A DNA stretch of 64,000 nucleotides, taken from Mycobacterium ahvazicum (GTDB lineage: Bacteria; Actinomycetota; Actinomycetes; Mycobacteriales; Mycobacteriaceae). A program made the translations under genes and the position numbers. The notes below the pieces were generated by a model, which saw nothing but the letters and a program-made list of their open reading frames with translations, was not told the DNA's origin and did not search any database. The stretch is from assembly GCF_900176255.2 (NCBI RefSeq), contig NZ_FXEG02000001.1, forward strand, positions 400,651-464,650, in the 5' to 3' direction. Of the stretch, positions 28,357-36,489 are shown one piece after another (the first letter of the stretch is position 1; each line of letters starts with the position of its first letter).

Positions 28357-28530
28357 CTAGCTACGGTTGCCGTACTCGACCCGGTTGAGCACTGACGACT
28401 GCGGATCGCCCCCGGGGAGTGGCGGCTTCGTGTCCTGTTGCACCATCAGCGTGACACCGAAGATCGCGGCCGCGCCCAGCAACAAACCAACCACCACGCT
28501 CGCGGCGGCGGGCGCAATGATCCGGTTCAT
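28357..28530 (-). CDS. DUF2613 small membrane protein (Rv0236A-like)
   Basis: A 57-residue protein, MNRIIAPAAASVVVGLLLGA at the start, with one transmembrane segment (about residues 5-30) and a short exterior tail ending NRVEYGNRS. GGAG lies five bases before the ATG. Its stop is 49 bases before the aftD start on the same strand, so the two are probably one transcription unit. M. tuberculosis has a small gene, Rv0236A, at this position. Two longer paralogues follow upstream at 28617 and 28912. Function is unknown; proximity to aftD hints at a role with the arabinosyltransferase (inference). Confidence 0.8.
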   Translation of the reverse strand: MNRIIAPAAASVVVGLLLGAAAIFGVTLMVQQDTKPPLPGGDPQSSVLNRVEYGNRS

Positions 28531-28616
28531 CGGTCTCCTAGGGTTTCGCGGGCGTCACGGGGGACTACCCAGAAGTCAACCTAGCAGAACGGCCGTCCCG
28601 GTCCGCGGACCGCGAG

Positions 28617-28823
28617 TCATGGCCATGGCACGCAATGCCCATGCCAACAGCGGGAGCCATAGTTCACCAGATACGGTCCCGCGGGACTGGGGATGGCCGG
28701 CGCGCTTGGTACGGGCTCCAGCCGATGGTCCTCGACGGTGAGCGTGACGCCGACGGTCGCGGCGGCGCCGATCGTCAGCCCCGCCGCGATGCCGATGGCC
28801 GCGGCCAGCGCGAACCCGGGCAT
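28617..28823 (-). CDS. DUF2613-like small membrane protein, paralogue 2
   Basis: A 68-residue protein with one N-terminal membrane helix, MPGFALAAAIGIAAGLTIGA, then ATVGVTLTVEDH. The exterior tail ends YLVNYGSRCWHGHCVPWP, with two cysteines spaced C-x4-C. GGAGGAG precedes the ATG by about seven bases. The helix and the following T-L-x(3)-D-H pattern match the paralogue at 28912 closely, and the region around the ribosome binding site is nearly identical in both, so this is a tandem duplicate. The two cysteines could form an exported disulfide or bind a metal; this is unproven. Confidence 0.75.
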   Translation of the reverse strand: MPGFALAAAIGIAAGLTIGAAATVGVTLTVEDHRLEPVPSAPAIPSPAGPYLVNYGSRCWHGHCVPWP

Positions 28824-28911
28824 CGCTGGCTCCTCCCCTTGCCAGTCACAGGTCTGTGGCCAACCTAACCGGGGCGGGATCGGAAATGCGTGACGACGGC
28901 CGCGAGTCGCG

Positions 28912-29172
28912 TCAGGGCTGCAGTTCCGGCGGCAGTCCCGGAATCGGCGGGGTCTGGGTCAGGCAGTTATCCGGGCTGTCGCCCGGGAAGCAGGACCCGC
29001 CGCTGCACCGGTCGCCGTACTGCACGAGGTAGTGCGAGGACGGATGGGACGGGGCTCGGGCCGGCACCATCGTGTGGTCCTCGGCGGCGAGCGTGACGCC
29101 GACGGTTGCGACGGCACCGATCGCCAAACCCGCGGCGATACCTGCCGCGGCCGCCAGCGTGAAGGCAGTCAT
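28912..29172 (-). CDS. DUF2613-like small membrane protein, paralogue 3
   Basis: An 86-residue protein, MTAFTLAAAAGIAAGLAIGA at the start, with one membrane helix, then AEDHTMVPARAPS. The tail contains YLVQYGDRCSGGSCFPGDSPDN and ends PIPGLPPELQP. The C-x4-C pair is shared with paralogue 2, and one more Cys follows in DNCLTQ. A strong GGAGGAGG precedes the ATG. It is the longest of three tandem copies and the furthest from aftD; lpqI is divergent at 29300. Nothing in the sequence shows a catalytic role. Confidence 0.75.
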   Translation of the reverse strand: MTAFTLAAAAGIAAGLAIGAVATVGVTLAAEDHTMVPARAPSHPSSHYLVQYGDRCSGGSCFPGDSPDNCLTQTPPIPGLPPELQP

Positions 29173-29299
29173 CGCTGCCTCCTCCCTCCCCGAGCTGATG
29201 AGCCGTAGCTAACTTATCCCGGGTCGACACTCGGTGACCACGGAATTCGCCCGGTCGGGCGCGCATCAATGCGCACAGCCGTCGTGACACCATGTCCCG

Positions 29300-30445
29300 A
29301 TGCCTTTTCCGCGCACCCTGGCCGTGCTGGCCGCCGCCACCGCTGTGGTGGCGGCGTGTGGACACGACACCGGCCGGCCCCCCGCATCCAGCACGAGCAG
29401 CAAGGTGGTCGCCGCACCTCCGGCGCCACCGGTTTGCGGTGATCCCACGGCCAAGCTGTCCACCCGCGACAAGCTGGCCCAGTTGCTGATGGTCGGGGTG
29501 AAGAACGCCGACGACGCCCGCGCGGTGGTCAACGGCTACCACGTCGGCGGCATCTTCATCGGCAGCTGGACGGACCTGGACATCTTCAAGGGCCCATTGG
29601 CCGAGATCGCGGGCAACGCGGGGCCCCTGCCGCTGGCGGTCAGCGTCGACGAAGAAGGCGGCCGGGTATCGCGGCTGAAATCGCTGATCGGTACCGCGCC
29701 CTCACCGCGGCAGCTGGCCCAGAGCCAAACCGTCGAACAGGTCCACGACCAGGCGGCCCAGCGCGGCAAGAAGATGCATGACCTGGGTATCACCGTCGAC
29801 TTCGCGCCGGTGGTCGATGTGTCCGACGAGCCGGACGACGACGTGATCGGGAACCGCTCGTTCAGCAACGACCCGGCCGTCGTCACCGCGTACGCCGGGG
29901 CCTACGCGCAGGGCCTGCGCGACGCCGGAGTGCTGCCGGTGCTCAAACACTTCCCCGGCCACGGGCACGGGTCCGGGGATTCGCACAAGGGCGGTGTCGT
30001 CACGCCGCCGCTGAGCGATCTGCAAACCAGCGACCTGGTGCCCTACCGGACGCTGATCACCGCGACACCGGTCGCTGTCATGGTGGGCCACCTGCAGGTT
30101 CCCGGGCTGACCGGCGACGACCCGGCCAGTTTGAGCCGGCCCGCGGTGCAATTGCTGCGCGACGGCATCGGTTACGGGGCCCCGCCCTTCAACGGGCCGG
30201 TGTTCAGCGACGATCTGTCCAGCATGGCCGCGATCTCCGATCGTTTCGGCGTTGCCGAAGCGGCGCTGCGGAGTCTGCAGGCGGGTATCGATGTCGCGCT
30301 GTGGGTCACCACCGACGAAGTCCCCGCGGTCCTGGACCGTCTCGAAAAGGCAGTATCCGCAGGCGAATTGGCGTTGCCGGGGGTGGACCAATCGCTGGTC
30401 CGGGTGGCGGCGATGAAGGGACCCGCCCGGACGTGTGGACACTGA
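29300..30445 (+). CDS. lpqI: Lipoprotein beta-N-acetylglucosaminidase LpqI (GH3, NagZ-like)
   Basis: A 381-residue GH3 enzyme that hydrolyses N-acetylglucosamine from muropeptides during peptidoglycan recycling. The signal peptide ends in a lipobox with Cys20 (AVVAAC), so it is anchored outside the membrane. The NagZ signature KHFPGHGHGSGDSH spans residues 216-229 and supplies the catalytic His/Asp; the nucleophile Asp is in VFSDDLSSM (residue 304 or 305). Substrate-side motifs SVDEEGGRVSR and FAPVVDV are present. Length is as in Rv0237. It is divergent from the DUF2613 cluster and followed by a TetR gene, as in M. tuberculosis. Confidence 0.92.
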   Translation: MPFPRTLAVLAAATAVVAACGHDTGRPPASSTSSKVVAAPPAPPVCGDPTAKLSTRDKLAQLLMVGVKNADDARAVVNGYHVGGIFIGSWTDLDIFKGPLAEIAGNAGPLPLAVSVDEEGGRVSRLKSLIGTAPSPRQLAQSQTVEQVHDQAAQRGKKMHDLGITVDFAPVVDVSDEPDDDVIGNRSFSNDPAVVTAYAGAYAQGLRDAGVLPVLKHFPGHGHGSGDSHKGGVVTPPLSDLQTSDLVPYRTLITATPVAVMVGHLQVPGLTGDDPASLSRPAVQLLRDGIGYGAPPFNGPVFSDDLSSMAAISDRFGVAEAALRSLQAGIDVALWVTTDEVPAVLDRLEKAVSAGELALPGVDQSLVRVAAMKGPARTCGH

Positions 30446-30460
30446 ACGGCCGCTCGATCG

Positions 30461-30474
30461 TTACCCTGGAGTCA
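30461..30474. promoter_or_regulatory. Imperfect TTACY-N4-RGTAA site before the TetR gene
   Basis: TTACC-CTGG-AGTCA, nine of ten positions matching the palindrome found at fabG4/fadA2, fadE5 and pxpB. It is 38-51 bases upstream of the TetR start, where an autoregulatory operator would be expected. Taken alone it is weak. Confidence 0.35.
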
Positions 30475-30511
30475 GATTGACAGAGCCCGACGGGCTTGAA
30501 AGGGCGCAGCG

Positions 30512-31141
30512 ATGGCAGGTGGTACCAAGCGGCTACCGCGTGCTGTCCGGGAACAGCAAATGCTCGACGCCGCCGTGCAGATGTTCTCGGTCAACGGCTA
30601 TCACGAGACGTCGATGGACACCATCGCCGCCGCGGCCGAGATTTCCAAGCCGATGCTCTACCTGTATTACGGCTCCAAAGAGGACCTGTTCGGCGCCTGC
30701 CTGAATCGCGAGATGACCCGGTTCATCGACGCGGTGCGCGCCGACATCGACTTCACCCAAAGCCCGAGGGACTTGCTGCGCAACACCATCGGCTCGTTCC
30801 TGCGCTACATCGACGCCAACCGGGCGTCCTGGATCGTGATGTACACCCAGGCCATCAGCTCGCAGGCGTTCGCCCACACCGTGCGCGAGGGACGCGAGCA
30901 GATCATCGAGCTGGTGGCCGGGTTGGTGCGGGAAAACAGCCGCACGCCGCGCACCGACGCCGAGCACCAGATGATGGCCGTCGCGCTGGTGGGCGCCGGC
31001 GAGGCGATGGCCAACCGGCTGTCCACCGGCGATATCGACGTCGACGAGGCGGCCGAGCTGATGATCGACCTGTTCTGGCACGGCCTTCGCGGCGTGCCGG
31101 TGGATCAGGACGCCAGCGCCTCGACACGCAACGCGGGCTAG
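30512..31141 (+). CDS. TetR-family regulator (Rv0238-like)
   Basis: A 209-residue TetR repressor with the DNA-binding domain at about residues 10-55: REQQMLDAAVQMFSVNGYHE, SMDTIAAAAEISKPMLYLYYGSKEDLF in layout. The remainder is the helical ligand-binding half. It lies between lpqI and the ClC gene, in the position of Rv0238. A near match to the TTACY-N4-RGTAA palindrome lies just upstream, making this a candidate regulator of the fatty-acid genes that carry perfect copies (inference). The ClC gene begins 9 bases after its stop and may be co-transcribed. Confidence 0.85.
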   Translation: MAGGTKRLPRAVREQQMLDAAVQMFSVNGYHETSMDTIAAAAEISKPMLYLYYGSKEDLFGACLNREMTRFIDAVRADIDFTQSPRDLLRNTIGSFLRYIDANRASWIVMYTQAISSQAFAHTVREGREQIIELVAGLVRENSRTPRTDAEHQMMAVALVGAGEAMANRLSTGDIDVDEAAELMIDLFWHGLRGVPVDQDASASTRNAG

Positions 31142-31150
31142 ATTCGTGCA

Positions 31151-32419
31151 GTGCCCCGCGTGCGCGCCTGGACCTCGGGTCGCAATGTCGACTTCTTCTG
31201 TGCCGTCGTCATTGTGGGATTGTTGGCCGGGGTCGCCGGCCTCTCGACGACGTTCGTGCTGCGCTTTGTTCAGCACCTGACCTACAACTACAGTTTCGGC
31301 ACTTTGCTGGTCGGGGTCGCCGGCAGCAGCCCGGTGCGCCGCGCGCTGGGACCGATGGTCGGCGCGTCGCTGGCCGGGCTGGGCTGGTGGATTTTGCGGC
31401 GCCGGGCCGAAGTGCCGCCGCTGGCCGGAACCATCGCCCGCCACGAGCGGATACCCCGGCTGTCGTGGAGCATCGACGCGATGCTGCAGGTGTTGTTGGT
31501 CGGTTCTGGGGCGTCCCTGGGCCGGGAAGGTGCGCCACGCCAATTCGCTGCGGCACTAAGTGATTTCGCGACGGGCTGGCTGCGTCGACTGTCCGGCCGC
31601 GACCGCGAGATCCTGCTGGCCTGCGCGGCCGGGGCCGGGCTGGGGGCGGTGTACGCCGTGCCGCTGGCCGGTGCGCTGTTCTCGGTGCGGATCATGCTCA
31701 ACACCTGGCACCCGCGGGCGCTGGGCGCGGCATGCCTGACCTCCAGCCTGGCCGTCGCGATCGGCTCGGCCATCACCCGCGATCAGCCCAACCTTGCGTG
31801 GCCGATCGGGGAGTCCACCTACCTGCTGACCGCACACGGATTGATACTGGCGCCGTTCGCCCTTGCGGTGGGACTGGCGTTCAACCGGCTGATGTCGGTG
31901 GCGCGCCCCGCCCGCCAGATCCGCAGCTGGGTGCTGATTCCCGCGCTCGCCGGCGCCGGGCTGGTGATGGGCATCTGCTCGCATTGGTGGCCCGAACTGC
32001 CCGGCAATGGGCGCAGCATCCTGACCGTCAGCCTGGCCAGCGGCCTGACACTGACCGCGGCGACCGCGATCCTGGTGCTGAAGCCGTTACTGACCGCCCT
32101 GTTCCTGCGGGCCGGGGGTGCCGGCGGAATGCTCACGCCGTCGCTGGCCACCGGCGCCGCTACCGGTACGGCGTTGGTGCTGGCCATCAATTGGCTGACC
32201 GGAGCGCATTTGCATGTGCCGGCCGTTTCGCTGGCCGGCGCCGCCGGGGTGCTCGCGGTCACCCAGGGCTCACCGATCTGGGCCGCGATCTTCGTCTGGG
32301 AGCTGGCCCGGCCGCCGCTATGGCTGTTCGGAGTTTTCCTGCTGACCGCGACCGGCGCCCACGGCCTCAAAAAACTGCTCAGCGTGCGCGGACAGAAGCA
32401 GGACGAACGCGCCGGCTGA
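31151..32419 (+). CDS. ClC-family chloride channel/transporter
   Basis: A 422-residue polytopic protein with about ten membrane segments. It has the ClC selectivity region VGSGASLGREGAP (residues 118-129), with the gating glutamate Glu126 present, suggesting a proton-coupled anion exchanger rather than an open channel. The third ClC signature appears as AGGMLTPSLATGAATG (usual form G-x-F-x-P). The first signature, GSGIP, is not recognisable. There are no CBS domains at the C-terminus. It starts with GTG nine bases after the TetR stop. No counterpart is remembered at this place in M. tuberculosis, where a VapBC pair sits between Rv0238 and htdX, so this is a local difference. Confidence 0.8.
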   Translation: MPRVRAWTSGRNVDFFCAVVIVGLLAGVAGLSTTFVLRFVQHLTYNYSFGTLLVGVAGSSPVRRALGPMVGASLAGLGWWILRRRAEVPPLAGTIARHERIPRLSWSIDAMLQVLLVGSGASLGREGAPRQFAAALSDFATGWLRRLSGRDREILLACAAGAGLGAVYAVPLAGALFSVRIMLNTWHPRALGAACLTSSLAVAIGSAITRDQPNLAWPIGESTYLLTAHGLILAPFALAVGLAFNRLMSVARPARQIRSWVLIPALAGAGLVMGICSHWWPELPGNGRSILTVSLASGLTLTAATAILVLKPLLTALFLRAGGAGGMLTPSLATGAATGTALVLAINWLTGAHLHVPAVSLAGAAGVLAVTQGSPIWAAIFVWELARPPLWLFGVFLLTATGAHGLKKLLSVRGQKQDERAG

Positions 32420-32422
32420 GCT

Positions 32423-33268
32423 CTACAGCGGCCGGACTGTTCCGGTCAGATGCGGATAGCCCTTGGCGATGTTGCGCAGGGCGAGCTCCCAGCTGCCCCG
32501 GTCGTTTTCCTCGATGTAGAGGCCCATGGTCGCGGGCAGGATCACCGGCTTGCCGAACCGCACCGAGTACTTCACCGCATCGGGTAGCCGGGCTTCGATA
32601 TTAGCCAATACTGCTGCGGCACTGAACATTCCGTGCGCAATAACAGTCGGGAATCCGAATAGCCTGGCAGCGATCGGGTTGGTGTGGATCGGGTTGTGAT
32701 CACCGCCGATGACCGCGTAGCGGCGGATCTGACCGGGCGTAATCCGCAGCAGCGCGGGCGGTGGCGGCAGCTTCGGCTGCTTCTGCGGCGGGGGTTTGGG
32801 TTCGTCGGACAAGCTGGTGCGCTGCTGATGCAGGAAGGTCGTCACCTGATGCCATGCGGTTTCGTTGCCGACGCTCACGTCGGTCACCAGGTCGACGAGT
32901 AGGCCCTTGCGGTGCTCGCGCAGATTCTCGGCGTGCACCCGCACCCCGACGGTGTCGGTGACCGCGATCGGCCGGTACTGCGTGATGTGGTTCTCGGTAT
33001 GCACCGAACCCATTGCGGCGAAAGGGAAGTCAAAACCCGTCACCAACGACATCAGTGCCGGAAAGGTCAGCGCGAACGGATAGGTGAGCGGCACGTTGTT
33101 GCCGTAGCGCAAACCCGTGATCGCGGCGTACTCGGCCACGTTCGTGCGGTCGATCGGCAGTTCCTCGACGGTCGCCGTGCGACTGGGCAGCTGATCCGTC
33201 CGGGACACCAGGGGCAGCGCCCCGGCGGCCGCTCGCAGCATGTTCCGCAGGCCGCTTGGCTGATTCAT
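32423..33268 (-). CDS. htdX: 3-hydroxyacyl-thioester dehydratase HtdX
   Basis: A 281-residue double-hotdog MaoC-type dehydratase. The C-terminal hotdog has the hydratase motif GGDHNPIHTNPIAARLFG with catalytic Asp and His, and the N-terminal hotdog lacks it, as in the family. A Pro-rich linker (KPPPQKQPKLPPPP) joins the halves. It catalyses reversible dehydration of 3-hydroxyacyl thioesters in fatty-acid elongation or beta-oxidation. The ATG has AAGGAGA upstream. It lies 73 bases downstream of fabG4 on the same strand, forming the fabG4-htdX operon seen as Rv0242c-Rv0241c. It converges with the ClC gene. Confidence 0.9.
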   Translation of the reverse strand: MNQPSGLRNMLRAAAGALPLVSRTDQLPSRTATVEELPIDRTNVAEYAAITGLRYGNNVPLTYPFALTFPALMSLVTGFDFPFAAMGSVHTENHITQYRPIAVTDTVGVRVHAENLREHRKGLLVDLVTDVSVGNETAWHQVTTFLHQQRTSLSDEPKPPPQKQPKLPPPPALLRITPGQIRRYAVIGGDHNPIHTNPIAARLFGFPTVIAHGMFSAAAVLANIEARLPDAVKYSVRFGKPVILPATMGLYIEENDRGSWELALRNIAKGYPHLTGTVRPL

Positions 33269-33341
33269 TCGTTCTCCTTGAACTCCGGCTGGATTTGTCC
33301 GCCTCCTCAGCGGGCCGTTGCGGCCCGCATCGTCACCGGAC

Positions 33342-34718
33342 TCAAGCGCCCAGCATGGCCTGGCCGCAGACGCGAATGACGTTGCCGGTCACCGCGTTTG
33401 ACGCCGGGCTGGCGAAGTAGGCGATCGCCTCGGCGACGTCGACCGGTTGCCCGCCCTGCAGCAGTGAGTTCATCCGGCGGCCCACCTCGCGGGTGGCGAG
33501 CGGAATCGCTTCTGTCATCTTGGTTTCGATGAATCCCGGTGCCACCGCGTTGATCGTGATGCCCTTCTCGTGCAGCTCCGGCGCCAGCGCCTGGGTGAGG
33601 CCGATCATCCCGGCCTTCGTGGTGGCGTAGTTCGTCTGTCCGCGGTTGCCGGCGATACCGGCCATCGACGATAAGCCGATCACCCGGCCCCCTTCGCCGA
33701 TGCTGCCGTTGCCGATCAGCCCTTCGGTAAGTCGTTGCGGGGCAAGCAGATTCACGGCCAGGACGGAGTCCCAGCGGGCGTCGTCCATGTTGGCCAGCAG
33801 CTTGTCGCGCGTGATGCCGGCGTTGTTGACCAGCACATCGGCGTGCCCGGCGTAGTGGTCGCGCAGGTGCTCGGTGATCTTGTCGACGGCATCGTCGGCG
33901 GTGACGTCGAGCCAAAGCGCGGTGCCGCCAACCCGGCTCGCCGTTTCGGCCAGTGCCTCGGCACTGGACTCCACGTCGATCGCGACGACGCGCGCACCGT
34001 CGCGGGCGAACACCTCGGCGATCGTCGCGCCGATGCCGCGGGCGGCACCGGTCACAATCGCCACCTTGCCGTCCAGCGGCCGGTCCCAGTCGGCCGGCGG
34101 GGTGGAGTCATCGGCACCCAGATAGAAGACCTGGCCGTCAACATAGGCCGACTTAGCCGAAAGGATAAACCGCAGAGTCGATTCCAGGCCCGTCGCGGCC
34201 GGTTTGGCGTCCGGTGACAGGTAGACCAGCGCCACGGTCGAGCCGTGGCGCAGCTCCTTGCCCAGCGAGCGGGTGAAGCCCTCCAGCGCGCGCTGCGCGA
34301 TCCGCTCGTCGGTGCTGCCGGCGGCGTCGGGTGTGGTGCCGACCACAACCACGCGCGCGCAGTGGGCGAGATTGCGCAGCAGCGGTGTGAAGAAATCGTG
34401 CAGCGCCTTGAGGCCCTTGGGCGCCGCAATGCCGGTGGCGTCGAAGACCAGCCCGCCGAATCGGTCGGCCCAGCGGCCACCCAGATTGTTGCTGACCACG
34501 TCGTAGTCGCCGTCCAGCGCCGCCCGCAGCGGCTCGACCACCCTGCCTTGCTGGTCGGGTGGGCCGCCGATCAGCAAGGATCCGGGCAGTGGCGCGTCAC
34601 CGGCGGAGTAGCGGCGCAGGTGCTCGGGTTGCGGAACACCAAGTTGCTTCGCCAAAAAGGAGCCGGGAGCGGAGTTGACCACCTGTGAGAACAGATCGGA
34701 CGAACGATTGGGAGCCAC
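33342..34718 (-). CDS. fabG4: 3-oxoacyl-thioester reductase FabG4 (high-molecular-weight)
   Basis: A 458-residue two-domain short-chain reductase. The N-terminal half is a degenerate Rossmann flavodoxin-like domain. The C-terminal half is a full ketoreductase with the cofactor loop [22 protein letters not shown], the catalytic Ser in [11 protein letters not shown] and YATTK with Tyr and Lys. It prefers NADH in M. tuberculosis and reduces 3-oxoacyl-CoA. The GTG at 34718 ([12 protein letters not shown]) has GGAAGG seven bases upstream; the open frame continues to 35081 but that part overlaps the divergent fadA2 promoter. It is followed by htdX. The TTACT-GCAG-AGTAA palindrome lies 56 bases upstream. 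Confidence 0.9.
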   Translation of the reverse strand: MAPNRSSDLFSQVVNSAPGSFLAKQLGVPQPEHLRRYSAGDAPLPGSLLIGGPPDQQGRVVEPLRAALDGDYDVVSNNLGGRWADRFGGLVFDATGIAAPKGLKALHDFFTPLLRNLAHCARVVVVGTTPDAAGSTDERIAQRALEGFTRSLGKELRHGSTVALVYLSPDAKPAATGLESTLRFILSAKSAYVDGQVFYLGADDSTPPADWDRPLDGKVAIVTGAARGIGATIAEVFARDGARVVAIDVESSAEALAETASRVGGTALWLDVTADDAVDKITEHLRDHYAGHADVLVNNAGITRDKLLANMDDARWDSVLAVNLLAPQRLTEGLIGNGSIGEGGRVIGLSSMAGIAGNRGQTNYATTKAGMIGLTQALAPELHEKGITINAVAPGFIETKMTEAIPLATREVGRRMNSLLQGGQPVDVAEAIAYFASPASNAVTGNVIRVCGQAMLGA

Positions 34719-34772
34719 TGAGCTGCCTTCCGTTTCTTGAGTGCCGTACGAGCCAACCGTATCGGGCACGAA

Positions 34773-34788
34773 CTTACTGCAGAGTAAG
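34773..34788. promoter_or_regulatory. Palindrome TTACT-GCAG-AGTAA in the fabG4/fadA2 divergent promoter
   Basis: The inverted repeat CTTACT-N4-AGTAAG is perfect over six bases per arm. It lies between the divergent starts of fabG4 (34718) and fadA2 (34848) and could control both. The same 14-base core TTACY-N4-RGTAA is found at 38378-38391 before fadE5 and 57912-57925 before pxpB. Confidence 0.65.
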
Positions 34789-34847
34789 AACCGTGGGTAG
34801 TATGGGTCCCAACGTCCAATCCCCCAAACTGAAAATTGGAGATGAAC

Positions 34848-36188
34848 GTGGCCCCTGCAAGTTCGCAGCCAGGCAATCAGGCAGCTCAGGCGAGTATGAA
34901 GTCCCGGCGGCGCGTCGCCGTGCTGGGCGGCAATCGCATTCCCTTCGCACGATCCGACGGTGCCTACGCCGAGGCTTCCAATCAAGACATGTTCACTGCG
35001 GCGCTGGGCGGCCTGGTGGACCGGTTCGGGTTGGGTGGGCAGCGGTTGGGCGTGGTCGTCGGCGGTGCGGTGCTCAAGCACAGCCGCGACTTCAACCTGA
35101 TGCGTGAGTGTGTGCTCGGGTCCGAATTATGCTCGTACACACCGGCATTCGACATTCAACAGGCGTGCGGTACCGGCCTGCAGGCGGCGATCGCGGCCGC
35201 GGACGGCATCGCGTCAGGCCGCTACGAGGTTGCCGCCGCCGGCGGAGTGGACACCACGTCGGACCCGCCGATCGGCCTGGGCGACAACCTGCGCCGCACC
35301 CTGCTGAAGTTGCGCCGGTCCAAGTCCAACCTGGAACGGCTGAAGTTGGTGGGGACGTTGCCCGCCACCCTCGGCGTCGAAATCCCGGCCAACAGCGAGC
35401 CGCGCACCGGCCTGTCGATGGGCGAGCATGCCGCCATCACCGCCAAGCAGATGGGGATCAAGCGGGTCGACCAGGACGAGTTGGCCGTCGCCAGCCACCG
35501 CAACATGGCCGCGGCCTACGACCGGGGCTTTTTCGACGACCTCGTCACACCCTTCCTGGGGCTGTACCGCGACGACAACCTGCGGGCCAACTCCAGCACC
35601 GAGAAGCTCGCCACGCTGCGCCCGGTATTCGGCGTCAAGGCCGGCGACGCGACGATGACAGCCGGCAATTCGACACCGTTGACCGACGGCGCCTCGGTCG
35701 CCCTGCTGGCCAGCGAGGAGTGGGCCGCCGAGCATTCGTTGCCCACGCTGGCCTACCTGGTGGACGCGGAGACCGCCGCGGTCGACTACGTCAATGGACG
35801 GGACGGGCTGCTGATGGCACCGACGTATGCGGTGCCCCGGCTGCTGGCCCGCAACGGCCTGAGCCTGCAGGATTTCGACTTCTACGAGATCCACGAGGCC
35901 TTCGCGTCGGTGGTGCTGGCGCATCTGCAGGCGTGGGAGTCCGAGGAGTACTGCAAGGAACGGCTGGGGCTCGACGCCGCGCTCGGATCGATCGACCGGT
36001 CCAAACTCAACGTCAACGGCTCGTCGCTGGCCGCTGGCCACCCGTTCGCGGCCACCGGCGGGCGGATCCTGGCGCAGGCCGCCAAACAGCTGGCCGGGAA
36101 GAAAGCCGAGCGCAACGGACCGGCGCGGGCGCTGATCTCGATCTGTGCGGCCGGTGGCCAGGGTGTTGCGGCCATCCTGGAGGCGTGA
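34848..36188 (+). CDS. fadA2: Acetyl-CoA acyltransferase (thiolase) FadA2
   Basis: A 446-residue thiolase. The nucleophilic Cys is in [12 protein letters not shown], the second site is [12 protein letters not shown] with its His, and the C-terminal Cys is in [26 protein letters not shown] supplies the other conserved His. It cleaves or forms 3-ketoacyl-CoA in beta-oxidation. The GTG at 34848 (VAPASSQPG) is chosen because GGAG lies six bases upstream; an in-frame ATG at 34842 is the alternative. It is divergent from fabG4, sharing the palindrome at 34773-34788. The small RNA region follows its stop, as in Rv0243. Confidence 0.9.
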   Translation: MAPASSQPGNQAAQASMKSRRRVAVLGGNRIPFARSDGAYAEASNQDMFTAALGGLVDRFGLGGQRLGVVVGGAVLKHSRDFNLMRECVLGSELCSYTPAFDIQQACGTGLQAAIAAADGIASGRYEVAAAGGVDTTSDPPIGLGDNLRRTLLKLRRSKSNLERLKLVGTLPATLGVEIPANSEPRTGLSMGEHAAITAKQMGIKRVDQDELAVASHRNMAAAYDRGFFDDLVTPFLGLYRDDNLRANSSTEKLATLRPVFGVKAGDATMTAGNSTPLTDGASVALLASEEWAAEHSLPTLAYLVDAETAAVDYVNGRDGLLMAPTYAVPRLLARNGLSLQDFDFYEIHEAFASVVLAHLQAWESEEYCKERLGLDAALGSIDRSKLNVNGSSLAAGHPFAATGGRILAQAAKQLAGKKAERNGPARALISICAAGGQGVAAILEA

Positions 36189-36247
36189 CCCGTCGTTGGC
36201 CGGTATCCGCTGATCCGCACCGCTCGTGCATGAAGTCCGTCACACCG

Positions 36248-36273
36248 GGTTAGCGAGATCGGGGGACGGGTAA
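36248..36273 (+). promoter_or_regulatory. SigF-type promoter of the F6-like small RNA
   Basis: GGTTA at 36248-36252 and GGGTAA at 36268-36273, separated by 15 bases, match the mycobacterial SigF consensus (GGTTT-N15-17-GGGTA). The site is 60 bases after the fadA2 stop, where M. tuberculosis has the SigF-dependent F6 sRNA promoter. Confidence 0.7.
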
Positions 36274-36279
36274 CCGATG

Positions 36280-36418
36280 TGCGGATTGTCCCGTGTTGTG
36301 GTCTGACCCCCCGACCCCGACGGCAACACGGGGCATCCCCTATTCGACCGCCGGTTCACAAGACGGGCGTACGAAAAGGGCCGCCGCTGGTTTGAGGGGA
36401 TCCAGCGGCGGTCTTTTT
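36280..36418 (+). ncRNA. F6-like SigF-dependent small RNA
   Basis: The fadA2-fadE5 gap holds a SigF promoter followed by about 138 non-coding bases ending in an intrinsic terminator. M. tuberculosis encodes F6 (ncRv10243), a SigF-dependent sRNA, in exactly this gap. The 5' end is estimated as 6-8 bases after the -10 box and could be off. As read here the transcript is longer than the roughly 100-nt F6 form I recall, which may reflect processing or divergence. No convincing open reading frame lies inside. Confidence 0.65.
36381..36418 (+). terminator. Intrinsic terminator of the F6-like small RNA
   Basis: A perfect 10-base stem (CCGCCGCTGG at 36381-36390, CCAGCGGCGG at 36402-36411) with an 11-base loop, followed at once by TCTTTTT. 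True hairpin-plus-U-tract terminators are uncommon in mycobacteria, so this one is notable. Confidence 0.85.
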
Positions 36419-36437
36419 GGTACCGCCCGCCCGAGAT

Positions 36438-36477
36438 GCAAAATCCCCCGCTTCAGCGTGGAAGCGGGGGATTTTGC
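36438..36477 (-). terminator. Strong hairpin terminator at the fadE5 3' end
   Basis: A perfect 17-base inverted repeat (arms 36438-36454 and 36461-36477; core ATCCCCCGCTTC) with a 6-base loop, 12 bases after the fadE5 stop. The stem ends in A/T pairs that place TTTTGC at the base of the minus-strand hairpin. It could also stop read-through from the small RNA side. Confidence 0.8.
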
Positions 36478-36489
36478 GTGTACAGCTTT

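Noticed and set aside
36188..36380. Possible tRNA in the fadA2-fadE5 gap (a GGTTCACAAG segment recalls a T-loop)
   Set aside because: No cloverleaf can be drawn, and the promoter plus terminator fit the F6 small RNA.
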